From JAJFUB01 sp964622325 (lineage in GTDB: Bacteria > Armatimonadota > Zipacnadia > Zipacnadales > UBA11051), in assembly GCA_964622325.1 (NCBI GenBank), contig CAZUOJ010000004.1, positions 17,727 to 81,726 on the forward strand: a DNA stretch of 64,000 nt. The letters are read 5' to 3'. Position numbers and translations under genes: made by a program. This document shows positions 43,713-51,724 of this stretch, one piece after another; within the stretch, counting starts at the first letter, position 1, and every line of letters starts with the position of its first letter. The notes beneath the pieces were generated by a model. It worked only from the letters and a program-made list of their open reading frames with translations, did no database searches and was not told the origin of the DNA.

Positions 43713-44348
43713 TTATGGCCCATAATCGCAGGCGCCGTTGGCGGCTTTTTCGCCAGAGGCGCGGGGCAAGCCCCAATGAAAGTGCAGGCTGAGCAGCCGC
43801 AAGAGGATGACGAGGCTGAGCGCCACGGGCTGGCTGATGGCGGCCGGAACCTGCAGATGATGCAGCAGCCATAAACAGGTCGCGCCGACAATGCAGGCCG
43901 AGGCATAGATTTCGCGGCACAGAACGACAGGCACATCCCGCGCCAGCACATCGCGAATCACGCCGCCGCCGATGCCTGTCAGTGTGGCTAATACAACGGT
44001 GGCGACGCCGCCCAGGCCCGCTTCCAGCGCCCGGCTGCCGCCGATGATTGTAAACGCTCCCAGGCCTATCGCATCAAAAACAAGCAGCAGCGTTTCGCCT
44101 TTGACGAAAAGCTGATACAGGACAAACACGCCCAAGGCGGCGAGCGAAAGCAGAATATAGGTGGAGTCGCGAAACCAGAACGGCTGGCGGCCCAGCATCA
44201 TATCACGCAGGGTCCCGCCGCCGATGGCCGTCACTACCGCCAGTACTGCCAGGCCGAATAAATCCATCCCTTTGCGGGCGGCTTTCAGGGCGCCCGAAAC
44301 GGCAAAAGCAAATGTGCCCACATAATCCAGAATTTGCAAAAAGGACAT
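43713..44348 (-). CDS. TRIC/YicG-family membrane channel (UPF0126)
   Basis: 211 residues with about seven membrane helices arranged as two repeats. Each repeat holds the family motif: TAIGGGTLRDMMLGRQPFW and TGIGGGVIRDVLARDVPVVL. Prokaryotic TRIC-type proteins form trimeric potassium- or cation-conducting channels; other UPF0126 members have been linked to glycine transport, so the cargo is unsettled. An AGGGG site lies about nine bases before the ATG and a promoter is seen at 44421-44449. The C-terminal 20 residues are polar and cytoplasmic. Confidence 0.88.
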   Translation of the reverse strand: MSFLQILDYVGTFAFAVSGALKAARKGMDLFGLAVLAVVTAIGGGTLRDMMLGRQPFWFRDSTYILLSLAALGVFVLYQLFVKGETLLLVFDAIGLGAFTIIGGSRALEAGLGGVATVVLATLTGIGGGVIRDVLARDVPVVLCREIYASACIVGATCLWLLHHLQVPAAISQPVALSLVILLRLLSLHFHWGLPRASGEKAANGACDYGP

Positions 44349-44420
44349 CGCTGATTTCCCCTGGGCTCTGGACCGATAATTTCTCGCTTCTTTGGCGCGG
44401 GCAAAAATGGCTCAGGAAGC

Positions 44421-44449
44421 ATAATAGGCCAAATGCCCTCATAAAGCAA
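44421..44449 (-). promoter_or_regulatory. Promoter of the TRIC-family gene
   Basis: On the minus strand TTGCTT and TATTAT are separated by 17 nt, 72 nt before the ATG. Confidence 0.5.
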
Positions 44450-44587
44450 GGCAGCGAAGGCGGCGCAGCTTAAGGCTTTGCGGCTGATAAAACTGATAAA
44501 AATAGCTTCTGCGCAGCCAGATGAGGGAGCAATGCCGCCTGAAGAGATGTAGCCTGGAAGATGAAGATGGGGGGATGAGAAACGCGC

Positions 44588-44616
44588 GGGGAGAGCCGCT
44601 TTATGGGGCTCTCCCC
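44588..44616 (-). terminator. Stem-loop after the tandem-repeat lipoprotein gene
   Basis: GGGGAGAGCC and GGCTCTCCCC form a perfect 10-bp stem with a 9-nt loop. The T-run on the minus strand is short (GTTTCTC), so termination may be weak. Confidence 0.5.
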
Positions 44617-44672
44617 GGCACTCAATTCATGTGCAGCCGCCCCTTGTCCAGGCGTGCGGCGCTAGTCGCTAT

Positions 44673-46007
44673 TTACTTATTTGTCGCCGTCCAGGTGCCT
44701 GTCTTGCCGTAGGGCGGATTGCTTTCCGAAGTGCGCCAGGTGCCACTGGCGCCGCCGGCAGTCAAAGTGCCCCTGATAAACACCCACTCATTATCTCCAA
44801 TTTCCACAACGGCCGCCAGCGTTCCATTGCCCGTCACGACACCCCGCAGCTCCACCGTGTTGTCGCCGGCAGCAATTGTTCCATAGGCAATGCCATCCGT
44901 GCCAATGTTCACTGTGCCGTTGGCGAATTGGTTGCCATTCTGGTCGCGCACTCTGATTTCCATCTGGCGGGCATAGCGCCAGTTGGCGCGCCAGCACTTG
45001 AAGGTGCCGCTGAGCTGCTCATAAGTGAAAGTTCCGCTGCCAGTATCATCTGTCTTCAGCCTGCCAGAGGCGCTGAAGTTGGGGCCGCTCAGCGTGAAAT
45101 CGCCATCCGCTTCCACAACGCCAATTTTGTCGCCTGGATTTTGGGCTGGGCGGACGAGCCCTGGAGAAACCTGGTTCCCTTCGACATCCGCCACGACAAT
45201 ATCCCCATTCGCCAGGACTTCCACCGGCAATATTCCCAGAGGATCATTGTCGCCATCAAAGGGAATGAAAGCCCAAAATCCCTGTAAGGCGTTGGGGAGG
45301 GGCTGACTGGTGGAGCCCACGACCCAGGTGCCCTGCTGGCCATCTTTGGACCGCCAGGTGCCATTGCCACTTGTGCTCGTCAGCTGGCCCGTAAAAAATA
45401 CCTGATCGTCAATCATTCCGGCAATCGTGCCGTTACCGGTGACGACTGCCCCCAATTCACCCGTACTGCCGTTCACAACAACGGTTCCTGTTGCCAATCC
45501 CCCCGCCTGCACATTAATTGTCCCTGTGCCGATCTGCTCTCCCTGCTGATTGCGAATAATAATGTTGTATACTCGGCTTTGCCCATACGCCGCACGCCAG
45601 CACTGCACCGTCCCCTGGCCTTCCTCTGGCGAAGTCCAGGTTCCCGAACCCTGATCATTTGTGTTCAATTTGCCTGTAATCTGTACATTATCAAACTGGA
45701 TTTCAAAATTGCCTTCGGCGTCCACACTGCCGATTTTCGTGCCCGGCTGTTGCTCCTGCGCCGTACGCATGATTCCCCGGGCGCTTTGATTTTCTAAATC
45801 AGGGAGCACAATATCTCCATTGTCTTTAACTTCCATTAATAATGCCCCGACAGGATTGCCATTCGCCGCAAAGCCGACCACCCCCCAATAGCCCTGCAGC
45901 GCCGCGGGAATCTCTTCTTCGCCTCCTCCCCCACCACCTCCGCCACAGCCCCCGGCCAGCCAGATGGCCAGTGCCAGGAATAACAGGCCTAAAATCTTTA
46001 CGCGCAT
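44673..46007 (-). CDS. Lipoprotein made of two tandem beta-rich units, function unknown
   Basis: 444 residues from the ATG at 46007 (eight bases after AAGAGG); nearby GTG and ATG codons are too close to that site. Lipobox LAGGC lipidates C21, followed by a Gly run and EEE. The mature part is one unit of about 205 residues present twice. The first begins ALQGYWGVVGFAANGNPVG and ends GTWRSKDGQQGTW. The second begins ALQGFWAFIPFDGDNDPLG and ends GTWRTSESNPPYG. Within each unit short GTW, GTG and G-x-G strands recur. The fold is probably all-beta; no catalytic motif is seen. It has a strong promoter at 46090-46118. Confidence 0.65.
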   Translation of the reverse strand: MRVKILGLLFLALAIWLAGGCGGGGGGGGEEEIPAALQGYWGVVGFAANGNPVGALLMEVKDNGDIVLPDLENQSARGIMRTAQEQQPGTKIGSVDAEGNFEIQFDNVQITGKLNTNDQGSGTWTSPEEGQGTVQCWRAAYGQSRVYNIIIRNQQGEQIGTGTINVQAGGLATGTVVVNGSTGELGAVVTGNGTIAGMIDDQVFFTGQLTSTSGNGTWRSKDGQQGTWVVGSTSQPLPNALQGFWAFIPFDGDNDPLGILPVEVLANGDIVVADVEGNQVSPGLVRPAQNPGDKIGVVEADGDFTLSGPNFSASGRLKTDDTGSGTFTYEQLSGTFKCWRANWRYARQMEIRVRDQNGNQFANGTVNIGTDGIAYGTIAAGDNTVELRGVVTGNGTLAAVVEIGDNEWVFIRGTLTAGGASGTWRTSESNPPYGKTGTWTATNK

Positions 46008-46089
46008 ACTCATCACCTCTTCAGAATGAAGCCAGCTACGCCGGCGTGGAGCCGCGAATAAAGAGGGCTTTACAGGTAATGGTAGTAGA

Positions 46090-46118
46090 ATTATAGCACT
46101 CCCTTAACGGCAACGCAA
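46090..46118 (-). promoter_or_regulatory. Promoter of the tandem-repeat lipoprotein
   Basis: On the minus strand TTGCGT and TATAAT are separated by 17 nt, and TGC precedes the -10 as an extended -10. It ends 82 nt before the ATG. Confidence 0.75.
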
Positions 46119-46178
46119 CTTCTTATAATCCAGCAATTATAGCAGGCGTTTGTGCAACGGAAGCGAAAATCAGCGAGC

Positions 46179-46206
46179 TTTACGGGATTAGCCTCAAGCA
46201 TATACA
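46179..46206 (+). promoter_or_regulatory. Candidate promoter of the Gfo/Idh/MocA gene
   Basis: TTTACG and TATACA are separated by 16 nt, giving a leader of about 145 nt. Matches are only moderate. Confidence 0.3.
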
Positions 46207-46359
46207 AATTTCTTCTGATATTGTGATTGGGCAGAGGAAGCCAAAATCAAGAGAGCTTTGCGGGAGCGAAGGAGGAATTTTTTTATGACTAAAGAAAGCC
46301 TTTTTTAAGGCAAATGCAGTCCCCACACGCAGAAAGGCAAAAGAAGGGAGCGTCCACAC

Positions 46360-47361
46360 ATGCGCAGGATAAAATACGGCGTAATAGGCTTGGGGTGGTT
46401 TGGGGAAAAGCATCTGGAGGCGTTAGAAGGCATTCCGCAAGTGGAGATTTATTCGCTGTGTACGCGCACGGAAACGCGTTTGCAGGAGCTGCAGCAGCGC
46501 TTTCGGGCGCCGAAGGCCTTTACGGATTACAATGAAATGCTGGCGGATCCGGAGCTGGAAGCCGTGAGCATTACGACGATGTACAATCAGCACACGGGCC
46601 CGGCCTTGGCGGCGCTGGAGGCCGGCAAGCATGTGTTTTTGGAAAAGCCGATGGCGCATACGGTGGAGGATTGCGAAAAAATCGTGGCGGCAGCCCATGC
46701 GACGGATAAGGCCTTTATGGTGGGCCATATAGTGCGCTTCAATCCGCGCTATGCGGCGGGCAAGGAGGCTGTCGCCTCTGGCCGCATCGGCAAAATTGTA
46801 TCCATGTATGCGCGGCGCAACATTCCGGCGTGGGTCGGCGCCAGCGTTTTGCCCAAAATAGGCCCCATCATTGGCGATGGCGTGCACGACACGGATATTA
46901 TGCTCTGGTATTCGGGCGACAAAATCGTGAGCGTATACGCCCAGACGACGGATGTGCGGGGCTTGGGGAATCCGGACATCGGCTGGACGATGTATCGGAT
47001 GAAAAGCGGCGCCACAGCGGTTCTGGAAAATATCTGGTTTTTGCCCGATACGACCGCTTTCCAGATTGATGAGCGGATGGAAATCATTGGCACGGAAGGC
47101 TCGATTCATATTCACGAGACGCATCCGAATTTTTCGGTCTGCGACAAAACGGGCTGGCATTCCGTGGATACGACTTATTGGCCCAAGTTCCGCGGGGTCG
47201 TGATGGGGGCATTGCGCGAGGAATTGATGTATTTTGCCCAATGCGTGCTGGAGGGCCAAAAGCCTGATATTATTACGCCCGAGGAAAGTATGGAGGCCGT
47301 CCGTGCGTGTTTAGCCGCCGAAGAAAGCGCCCGCACGGGGAAAGTCGTTACACTAGATTGA
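46360..47361 (+). CDS. Gfo/Idh/MocA-family oxidoreductase
   Basis: 333 residues of the NAD(P)-dependent sugar and inositol dehydrogenase family. The Rossmann loop is YGVIGLGWFGEKH (residues 6-18). The catalytic EKPMAHT motif (Lys of EKP) and the second-domain stretch GDGVHDTDIMLWYSG, with the H-D pair near the substrate, are both present. A GGGAG site lies 11 bases before the ATG. Members act on glucose, inositol, scyllo-inositol and many other polyols; nothing local picks one. It is alone on its transcript as far as can be seen. Confidence 0.88.
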   Translation: MRRIKYGVIGLGWFGEKHLEALEGIPQVEIYSLCTRTETRLQELQQRFRAPKAFTDYNEMLADPELEAVSITTMYNQHTGPALAALEAGKHVFLEKPMAHTVEDCEKIVAAAHATDKAFMVGHIVRFNPRYAAGKEAVASGRIGKIVSMYARRNIPAWVGASVLPKIGPIIGDGVHDTDIMLWYSGDKIVSVYAQTTDVRGLGNPDIGWTMYRMKSGATAVLENIWFLPDTTAFQIDERMEIIGTEGSIHIHETHPNFSVCDKTGWHSVDTTYWPKFRGVVMGALREELMYFAQCVLEGQKPDIITPEESMEAVRACLAAEESARTGKVVTLD

Positions 47362-47573
47362 GGGATAATTGCAGGCGCAGACGGCTATGGCGCAGGCGGG
47401 GATGGCCTGGCGGCATTCGGTGCCCTTTATCGCCACAATCGCCTCCTGAAAGCGCCTTGCGCCAGATGTCTCGCTGTTTGGGGAAGCGACGGCTTGCCCG
47501 AGGGCCTGCCCGCATGCCTGCGGATAATCGGGGCCAGAAAAGCGATAATTTTGCCGTTTGGGCTTTGTTTTAG
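47362..47573. other. Gap without a supported gene
   Basis: 212 bp between the oxidoreductase stop and the ffh promoter. An opposite-strand frame covers it but has no ribosome-binding site and overlaps the promoter. I see no tRNA or other known RNA. Confidence 0.5.
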
Positions 47574-47602
47574 TTGACAAGCAGGGGACACTTATCTATA
47601 CT
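47574..47602 (+). promoter_or_regulatory. Promoter of the ffh transcript
   Basis: A perfect TTGACA and TATACT are separated by 17 nt. Transcription would begin near 47608-47610. Confidence 0.85.
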
Positions 47603-47607
47603 AATAA

Positions 47608-47670
47608 ATGGTTCGTCCGTACACATATACGGAAGGCCGGATCGCAGCGTGAGATCCGGCTTGTTGTTTT
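47608..47670 (+). ncRNA. Attenuator-like leader or small RNA ahead of ffh
   Basis: Directly after the promoter come two hairpins. The first is CCGTA/TACGG (47617-47632). The second is an 8-bp perfect stem GCCGGATC/GATCCGGC (47636-47660) followed by TTGTTGTTTT, an intrinsic terminator layout. ffh starts 55 nt later. A 14-codon frame, MVRPYTYTEGRIAA, begins at the predicted transcription start and stops inside the second hairpin. It could be an attenuator or a free-standing small RNA. It does not contain the conserved bacterial SRP RNA loop. Confidence 0.5.
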
Positions 47671-47724
47671 CGTGCTGGCCTGCGGCCTTTTGGGGACGAG
47701 AATATTATCCGGCAGAGCCCAAAA

Positions 47725-49059
47725 ATGTTTGAGTCACTGACCGAAAAGCTTCAGAATGCCTTCCGGCGCCTCTCCAGCCACGGAAAGCTGACCGCAAAGG
47801 ATGTCCGCAACGGGCTGCGCGAAGTGCAATTAGCCCTGCTGGAAGCGGATGTCAATTATCAGGTTGTGAAGCAATTTGTGCGGGAAGTGCAGGAGGAGGC
47901 GCTGGGGGAAAAAATCCTGTCGGGGCTCAATCCCACCCAGCAAATCGTCGGGATTGTCCATCAAAAGCTTGTCCATTTGCTGGGCGATGCTGCCGTGCCC
48001 ATCAAATTGAGCCCCAGGCCGCCCACAATCATTATTCTGGCGGGCCTGCAGGGCTCGGGCAAAACCACCACCGCCGGGAAATTAGCGCTGATGTTTTTGC
48101 GGCAGGGCCATCGGCCGCTGCTAGTGGCGGCGGACATCTATCGGCCTGCGGCCGTCGAGCAATTGCGGCAGATCAGTGTGAATGCGGGCGTGGAATTTTT
48201 CTTTAAGGAGAATGCGAGTCCCGTAGAAATTGCCCGGGAGAGCGCCCAATATGCGGCGAGCCGCGGGCTGGATATTGTCATCATAGACACCGCAGGACGC
48301 CTGCAAATCGACGAGCAGATGATGCAGGAAGTCCAGGACATTGAGCGTTCCTTTGCCCACACCGAAACTTTGCTTGTTCTGGATGCGATGACGGGGCAGG
48401 AAGCGGTCAATGTGGCGGCGGAATTTGGGCGGCGGCTGAAGCTGGATGGGCTGATTTTGACGAAGCTCGACGGCGATGCCCGCGGCGGAGCGGCCCTGTC
48501 CGCCCGCGCCGTAACCGGCGTGCCGATTAAATTTGTGGGCGTGGGCGAAAAGCTGGAGGGCCTGGAAGTCTTCCATCCGGATCGGTTGGCGCAGCGGATT
48601 TTGGGGATGGGCGATGTGCTGACGCTGATTGAAAAGGCCCAACAAGCGATTGACGCCGAACAGGCGGCGCGGCTGCAAAAACGGCTGATGTCGGCGAAAT
48701 TCGATCTGGAGGATTTCCGGGAACATCTCAACAATGTGCGAAAAATGGGGCCGCTGGATCAAATCATCAAGCTCATCCCTGGCGCTTCCAAAATCATGGG
48801 ACAATTAACGCCCGAGGATTTTGATGAGCGGGAAATAGATGTGATGAACGCCATTATCAATTCAATGACGAAACAGGAGCGGCGCAATCCAGATATTTTG
48901 AACGCCAGCCGCAAACGACGCATTGCCGCCGGCAGCGGCACGACCGTGCAGGATGTCAATATTCTGCTCAAGCAATATCGCGAATTGGCAAAAATGATGA
49001 AAGCGCTCTCTTCGGGCAAGAGCGTGAACATCGGCGGCTTGCGTCTGGGGCGGATGTAA
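47725..49059 (+). CDS. ffh: Signal recognition particle protein Ffh (SRP54)
   Basis: A 444-residue GTPase that binds signal peptides with the SRP RNA and delivers ribosomes to the membrane. N domain at 1-90; G domain with GLQGSGKTTTAGKLA, DIYRPAAVEQL, DTAGRLQID, TKLDGDARGGAALS and GVGEKLEGLEVFHP. The C-terminal M domain is methionine-rich, with KMGPLDQIIKLIPG and SRKRRIAAGSGTTVQDVN as the RNA-binding helix. The start lacks a strong ribosome-binding site. It precedes the rpsP cluster but is separated from it by a promoter. Confidence 0.97.
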   Translation: MFESLTEKLQNAFRRLSSHGKLTAKDVRNGLREVQLALLEADVNYQVVKQFVREVQEEALGEKILSGLNPTQQIVGIVHQKLVHLLGDAAVPIKLSPRPPTIIILAGLQGSGKTTTAGKLALMFLRQGHRPLLVAADIYRPAAVEQLRQISVNAGVEFFFKENASPVEIARESAQYAASRGLDIVIIDTAGRLQIDEQMMQEVQDIERSFAHTETLLVLDAMTGQEAVNVAAEFGRRLKLDGLILTKLDGDARGGAALSARAVTGVPIKFVGVGEKLEGLEVFHPDRLAQRILGMGDVLTLIEKAQQAIDAEQAARLQKRLMSAKFDLEDFREHLNNVRKMGPLDQIIKLIPGASKIMGQLTPEDFDEREIDVMNAIINSMTKQERRNPDILNASRKRRIAAGSGTTVQDVNILLKQYRELAKMMKALSSGKSVNIGGLRLGRM

Positions 49060-49105
49060 GGAGAACTAAATTCAGCCGGAATGACGCTTAAGTGCGGAAA
49101 AGCTC

Positions 49106-49134
49106 TTGTTGGGGAATAATATCTCTTTTATAAT
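49106..49134 (+). promoter_or_regulatory. Promoter of the rpsP cluster
   Basis: TTGTTG and a perfect TATAAT are separated by 17 nt, with transcription expected near 49141. Confidence 0.7.
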
Positions 49135-49137
49135 AGA

Positions 49138-49156
49138 GGCCTAAATCATTTAGGCC
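49138..49156 (+). promoter_or_regulatory. Perfect 19-bp palindrome at the rpsP transcription start
   Basis: GGCCTAAAT, one C, ATTTAGGCC, covering the predicted start site, followed by AATTATTTTT. It may be a repressor operator. As RNA it could fold and, with the T-rich stretch, act as a terminator for ffh read-through or as an attenuator. Confidence 0.55.
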
Positions 49157-49215
49157 AATTATTTTTCACAAAGCATAAAAGTTTCCATCAGCAGAATGGG
49201 AAGGGAGTAGGAGCC

Positions 49216-49524
49216 TTGGCGACACGGATTCGCTTAAAGCGTATGGGGGCCAAAAAACAGCCCTATTTTCGCTTAGTCGTGGCGGAACAACGCACGCCGC
49301 GTGACGGGCGGACAGTGGATGATCTGGGCGTATACAGCCCGATTTTTGATCCGCCGCTTTTGCAAATCAACACGGAGCGAGCGCTGTACTGGCTCATGCA
49401 GGGCGCTCAGCCGACAGAAACGGCGCGTTCGTTATTGTCGCGGGCGGGCGTGCTGGCCGCTTTTGCGGAAGCCAAACGCGCGCAAAAGGCAGAAGCGCAA
49501 AAGGCGAAGCCAAATGAGGCTTAG
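49216..49524 (+). CDS. rpsP: Small ribosomal subunit protein bS16
   Basis: 102 residues: ATRIRLKRMGAKKQPYFRLVVAEQRTPRDGR is the bS16 start, followed by LGVYSPIFDPP and the ALYWLMQGAQPTETARSLL helix. A Lys/Ala-rich tail of about 20 residues ends it. The start is TTG at 49216, the only codon that gives the full family N-terminus, with AGGGAG upstream. It heads the cluster rpsP-khpA-ylqD-rimM-trmD-rplS-lepB. Confidence 0.96.
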   Translation: MATRIRLKRMGAKKQPYFRLVVAEQRTPRDGRTVDDLGVYSPIFDPPLLQINTERALYWLMQGAQPTETARSLLSRAGVLAAFAEAKRAQKAEAQKAKPNEA

Positions 49525-49606
49525 GGAGTCCGCGAGCACAGGGGCTGTTGGAAAAGCCGCCCGTCTCACAACAGACACGGCGTAAAAGAGATACGAGGAG
49601 CCATCC

Positions 49607-49846
49607 ATGATAGAATTAGTTTCCTATCTGGTGAGGGCGCTTGTGGAGGAGCCTTCCGCCGTGCGCGTGCGCGCAGTGGAGAATCCAGGACTGACCGTCT
49701 ATGAAGTGACGGTGGCGCCGCAGGATCTGGGGCGTGTCATTGGCCGACAGGGGCGGATTATCAATGCGTTGCGGACCGTCGTGCGGGCCGCCGCGAGTAA
49801 AAATCGCCAGCAGGCGACTGTGGAGATCGTTTCTTCAGCAAGATAA
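49607..49846 (+). CDS. khpA: KH-domain RNA-binding protein KhpA (YlqC)
   Basis: 79 residues forming one KH domain, with the RNA-binding GxxG loop at GRVIGRQGRI. KhpA partners with the Jag/KhpB protein in RNA binding and cell elongation in Gram-positive bacteria. A GAGGAG site precedes the ATG. Its place directly after rpsP is the usual one in Firmicutes and relatives. Confidence 0.93.
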   Translation: MIELVSYLVRALVEEPSAVRVRAVENPGLTVYEVTVAPQDLGRVIGRQGRIINALRTVVRAAASKNRQQATVEIVSSAR

Positions 49847-49925
49847 ACAACATTTCCAGGCCAGCCGTTCAAATATATGCGCGCGGGGCATATCAAAACG
49901 CCGGCTCATTAACACAGGAGGCGAT

Positions 49926-50429
49926 ATGGGCATTCAAATTAAACGCACAGTTATCTGGCGCGCCATCGTGACAGACGAATTGAAAAAACAAATTAGCGAG
50001 GAATTGCAAGCGGCGGCGGATGAAATTAAACAGCGCGTGCAGCAGCTGGATTTTTCCACGAAGGCGTATATTACGGATTTACAGCGCACCGATTTGCAAC
50101 GCGCCATCGCCGTCCGCAAACAAATTGAGGCGGAAAAGCAAAAACAGAATGAATTGCATGATGCCTTAATGGAGCGCAAGGCGCAGGTGGCCGAATTAGA
50201 GAACGGCACAGAAATTATACGGGGCACATTCGAAAGCTTTGTGGAAGTCAACGAGGGCGATGATCTGGCGGTGCTGCTGGGAGGCACAGAAATCGTCACG
50301 AAGGATAATATCGTCGTAGAAATTCGACAGCGCCGGCCGGAGGAAGTGGCGGAAGCTGCTTCCCCGCCGCTCATTGTTACGCCCAATGATGTCTCCACAG
50401 GACAGGGAACAGACAGCCGGAACATATGA
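49926..50429 (+). CDS. ylqD: YlqD-family coiled-coil protein
   Basis: 167 residues. The ATG at 49926 has AGGAGG five bases upstream; the frame continues open through the khpA 3' region without meaning. Residues 12-95 are a charged coiled coil (DELKKQISEELQAAADEIKQRVQQLD and on). A short beta domain follows (FVEVNEGDDLAVLLGGTEIVTKDNIVVEI). This matches YlqD, found between khpA and rimM in Bacillus and a few other groups; its function is unknown. It is followed closely by rimM. Confidence 0.75.
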   Translation: MGIQIKRTVIWRAIVTDELKKQISEELQAAADEIKQRVQQLDFSTKAYITDLQRTDLQRAIAVRKQIEAEKQKQNELHDALMERKAQVAELENGTEIIRGTFESFVEVNEGDDLAVLLGGTEIVTKDNIVVEIRQRRPEEVAEAASPPLIVTPNDVSTGQGTDSRNI

Positions 50430-50439
50430 GGAATATGAT

Positions 50440-50946
50440 GTGCAAGTGGGGCGCGTGCTGGGGCCGCACGGCTTGCGGGGCCTCGTGCGCGTGTTTCCGC
50501 TCACAGATATTCCCAATCGGCATAAGACGCTCAAGCAAGTGTTCGGGCGTCTGGCCTCCGGCGAGGGCGCGGGACTGTTGACAGTGGAGCAGGCCGTGCC
50601 GACGCGGCGGGGCCTGTGGCTCGTGAAATTCGTGGAGATTGAGGATCGCACGGCGGCGGAAAAGCTGCGGGGAGCGGGCCTGTATGTGCGGGAGGAAGAT
50701 GTGCCGCCGCTTCCCGAAGGCAGCTATTACATCCATCAGATTATTGGGCTGCAAGTGCGCACGGTGGAGGGGCGAGAATTGGGGCCTGTCACAGAAGTGT
50801 GGCACACAGGCGCGAATGATGTTTATGAAACGCCCAGTGGGCTATTGCCCGCTACAGAGGAAGTCATCAAAGAGATTAATCTGGAAGCAGGCTATATGAT
50901 CGTGGCGCCGCTTCCGGGCATGATAGATGAGCCTGACGAAGAATAA
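50440..50946 (+). CDS. rimM: Ribosome maturation factor RimM
   Basis: 168 residues that bind uS19 and help 30S maturation. The family start VQVGRVLGPHGLRGLVRVFPLTD and the C-terminal PRC-barrel (SYYIHQIIGLQVRTVEGRELG, NDVYET) are clear. I place the start at GTG 50440, which has GAGGA seven bases upstream and follows the ylqD stop. Openings at 50374 and 50389 would overlap ylqD by 41-56 nt and add residues not usual for RimM. It lies ahead of trmD as in most bacteria. Confidence 0.92.
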   Translation: MQVGRVLGPHGLRGLVRVFPLTDIPNRHKTLKQVFGRLASGEGAGLLTVEQAVPTRRGLWLVKFVEIEDRTAAEKLRGAGLYVREEDVPPLPEGSYYIHQIIGLQVRTVEGRELGPVTEVWHTGANDVYETPSGLLPATEEVIKEINLEAGYMIVAPLPGMIDEPDEE

Positions 50947-50987
50947 AGAGCGGGTGCGCGAAGCAATCCGGGCGCCCCGGGGCTTCC

Positions 50988-51713
50988 ATGCGGATTGACA
51001 TCATCACGATATTTCCGGATTTTGTGGAGGCCGCCCTGTCCTACAGCATCGTGGGGCGGGCGCGCGAGCGCGGACTAGTGCAGATTCAGGCGCACAATTT
51101 GCGGGATTTTACATCCGATCCGCATCGGACGGTGGATGATTATCCCTACGGCGGCGGGCCGGGGATGATTTTAAAGCCGGAGCCCTTTTTTGAGGCCGTG
51201 GAAGCGGTGGCGCCAGGGGAGCAGGCACATATTGTGCTTTTGACGCCTCAAGGCGAGATTTTCACACAGCAGAAAGCCCGCGAGCTGGCGCAAAAAAGCC
51301 AATTAGTGCTGTTGTGCGGGCATTATGAGGGTGTGGATGAGCGTGTGGCGATGCTGGCGGATGAGGAATTGTCATTAGGGGATTTTGTGCTGACGGGCGG
51401 AGAGTTGCCTGCGCTGGCCATCACAGAAGCGGTCGTGCGTCTGCTTCCAGGCGTGTTAGGCAACGAAGCTTCGCCAGCCGAGGAAAGTTTCAGCGGGCTG
51501 CTGGAATATCCCCAGTACACACGGCCTGCAGAATATCGAGGGCTGCAAGTGCCCGCTGTGCTGTTAAGCGGACATCATGAACAAGTGCGTTTGTGGCGGC
51601 GACGGGAGGCGTTGCGGCGCACATGGCAACGGCGGCCAGATTTGCTGGCGCGCGCGGAATTAACAGAAGAAGATTGGCGGCTGCTGCGCGAATTGCAAGC
51701 CGCGGAGGATTGA
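50988..51713 (+). CDS. trmD: tRNA (guanine37-N1)-methyltransferase TrmD
   Basis: A 241-residue SPOUT methyltransferase modifying G37 of tRNAs to prevent frameshifting. Seen: MRIDIITIFPDFV at the start, DYPYGGGPGMI, LCGHYEGVDERV and the knotted cofactor loop LSLGDFVLTGGELPALAITEAVVRLLPGVLGN. PQYTRPAEYRG near the C-terminus is also conserved. It starts 41 bp after rimM, and rplS follows within 12 bp. Confidence 0.97.
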   Translation: MRIDIITIFPDFVEAALSYSIVGRARERGLVQIQAHNLRDFTSDPHRTVDDYPYGGGPGMILKPEPFFEAVEAVAPGEQAHIVLLTPQGEIFTQQKARELAQKSQLVLLCGHYEGVDERVAMLADEELSLGDFVLTGGELPALAITEAVVRLLPGVLGNEASPAEESFSGLLEYPQYTRPAEYRGLQVPAVLLSGHHEQVRLWRRREALRRTWQRRPDLLARAELTEEDWRLLRELQAAED

Positions 51714-51724
51714 GGTGTTGCAGA

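Larger units (their letters stand above)
44349..44672. other. 324-bp gap with a promoter and a hairpin
   Basis: Holds the TRIC gene promoter (44421-44449) and the hairpin of the lipoprotein gene (44588-44616). Between them I see no gene with a ribosome-binding site. Confidence 0.6.
46008..46359. other. 352-bp divergent region
   Basis: Holds the lipoprotein promoter (46090-46118, minus) and a weak candidate for the oxidoreductase (46179-46206, plus). No gene is supported. A short GCCTT/AAGGC hairpin lies near 46300. Confidence 0.6.

Noticed and set aside
46423..47259. 278-codon minus-strand frame in the Gfo/Idh/MocA gene
   Set aside because: His/Arg-rich shadow of the real gene with no domain.
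47353..47580. 75-codon minus-strand frame with several cysteines before ffh
   Set aside because: It starts at TTG without a ribosome-binding site, overlaps the end of the oxidoreductase gene and runs across the ffh promoter.
47608..47670. SRP 4.5S RNA ahead of ffh
   Set aside because: The conserved GGAAG/AGCAG loop of bacterial SRP RNA is absent.
48121..48804. 227-codon minus-strand frame inside ffh
   Set aside because: Antisense shadow of the G and M domains of ffh; no start site.
49734..49925. 64-residue N-terminal extension of YlqD
   Set aside because: It overlaps khpA out of frame, and the AGGAGG-linked ATG at 49926 gives the family start.
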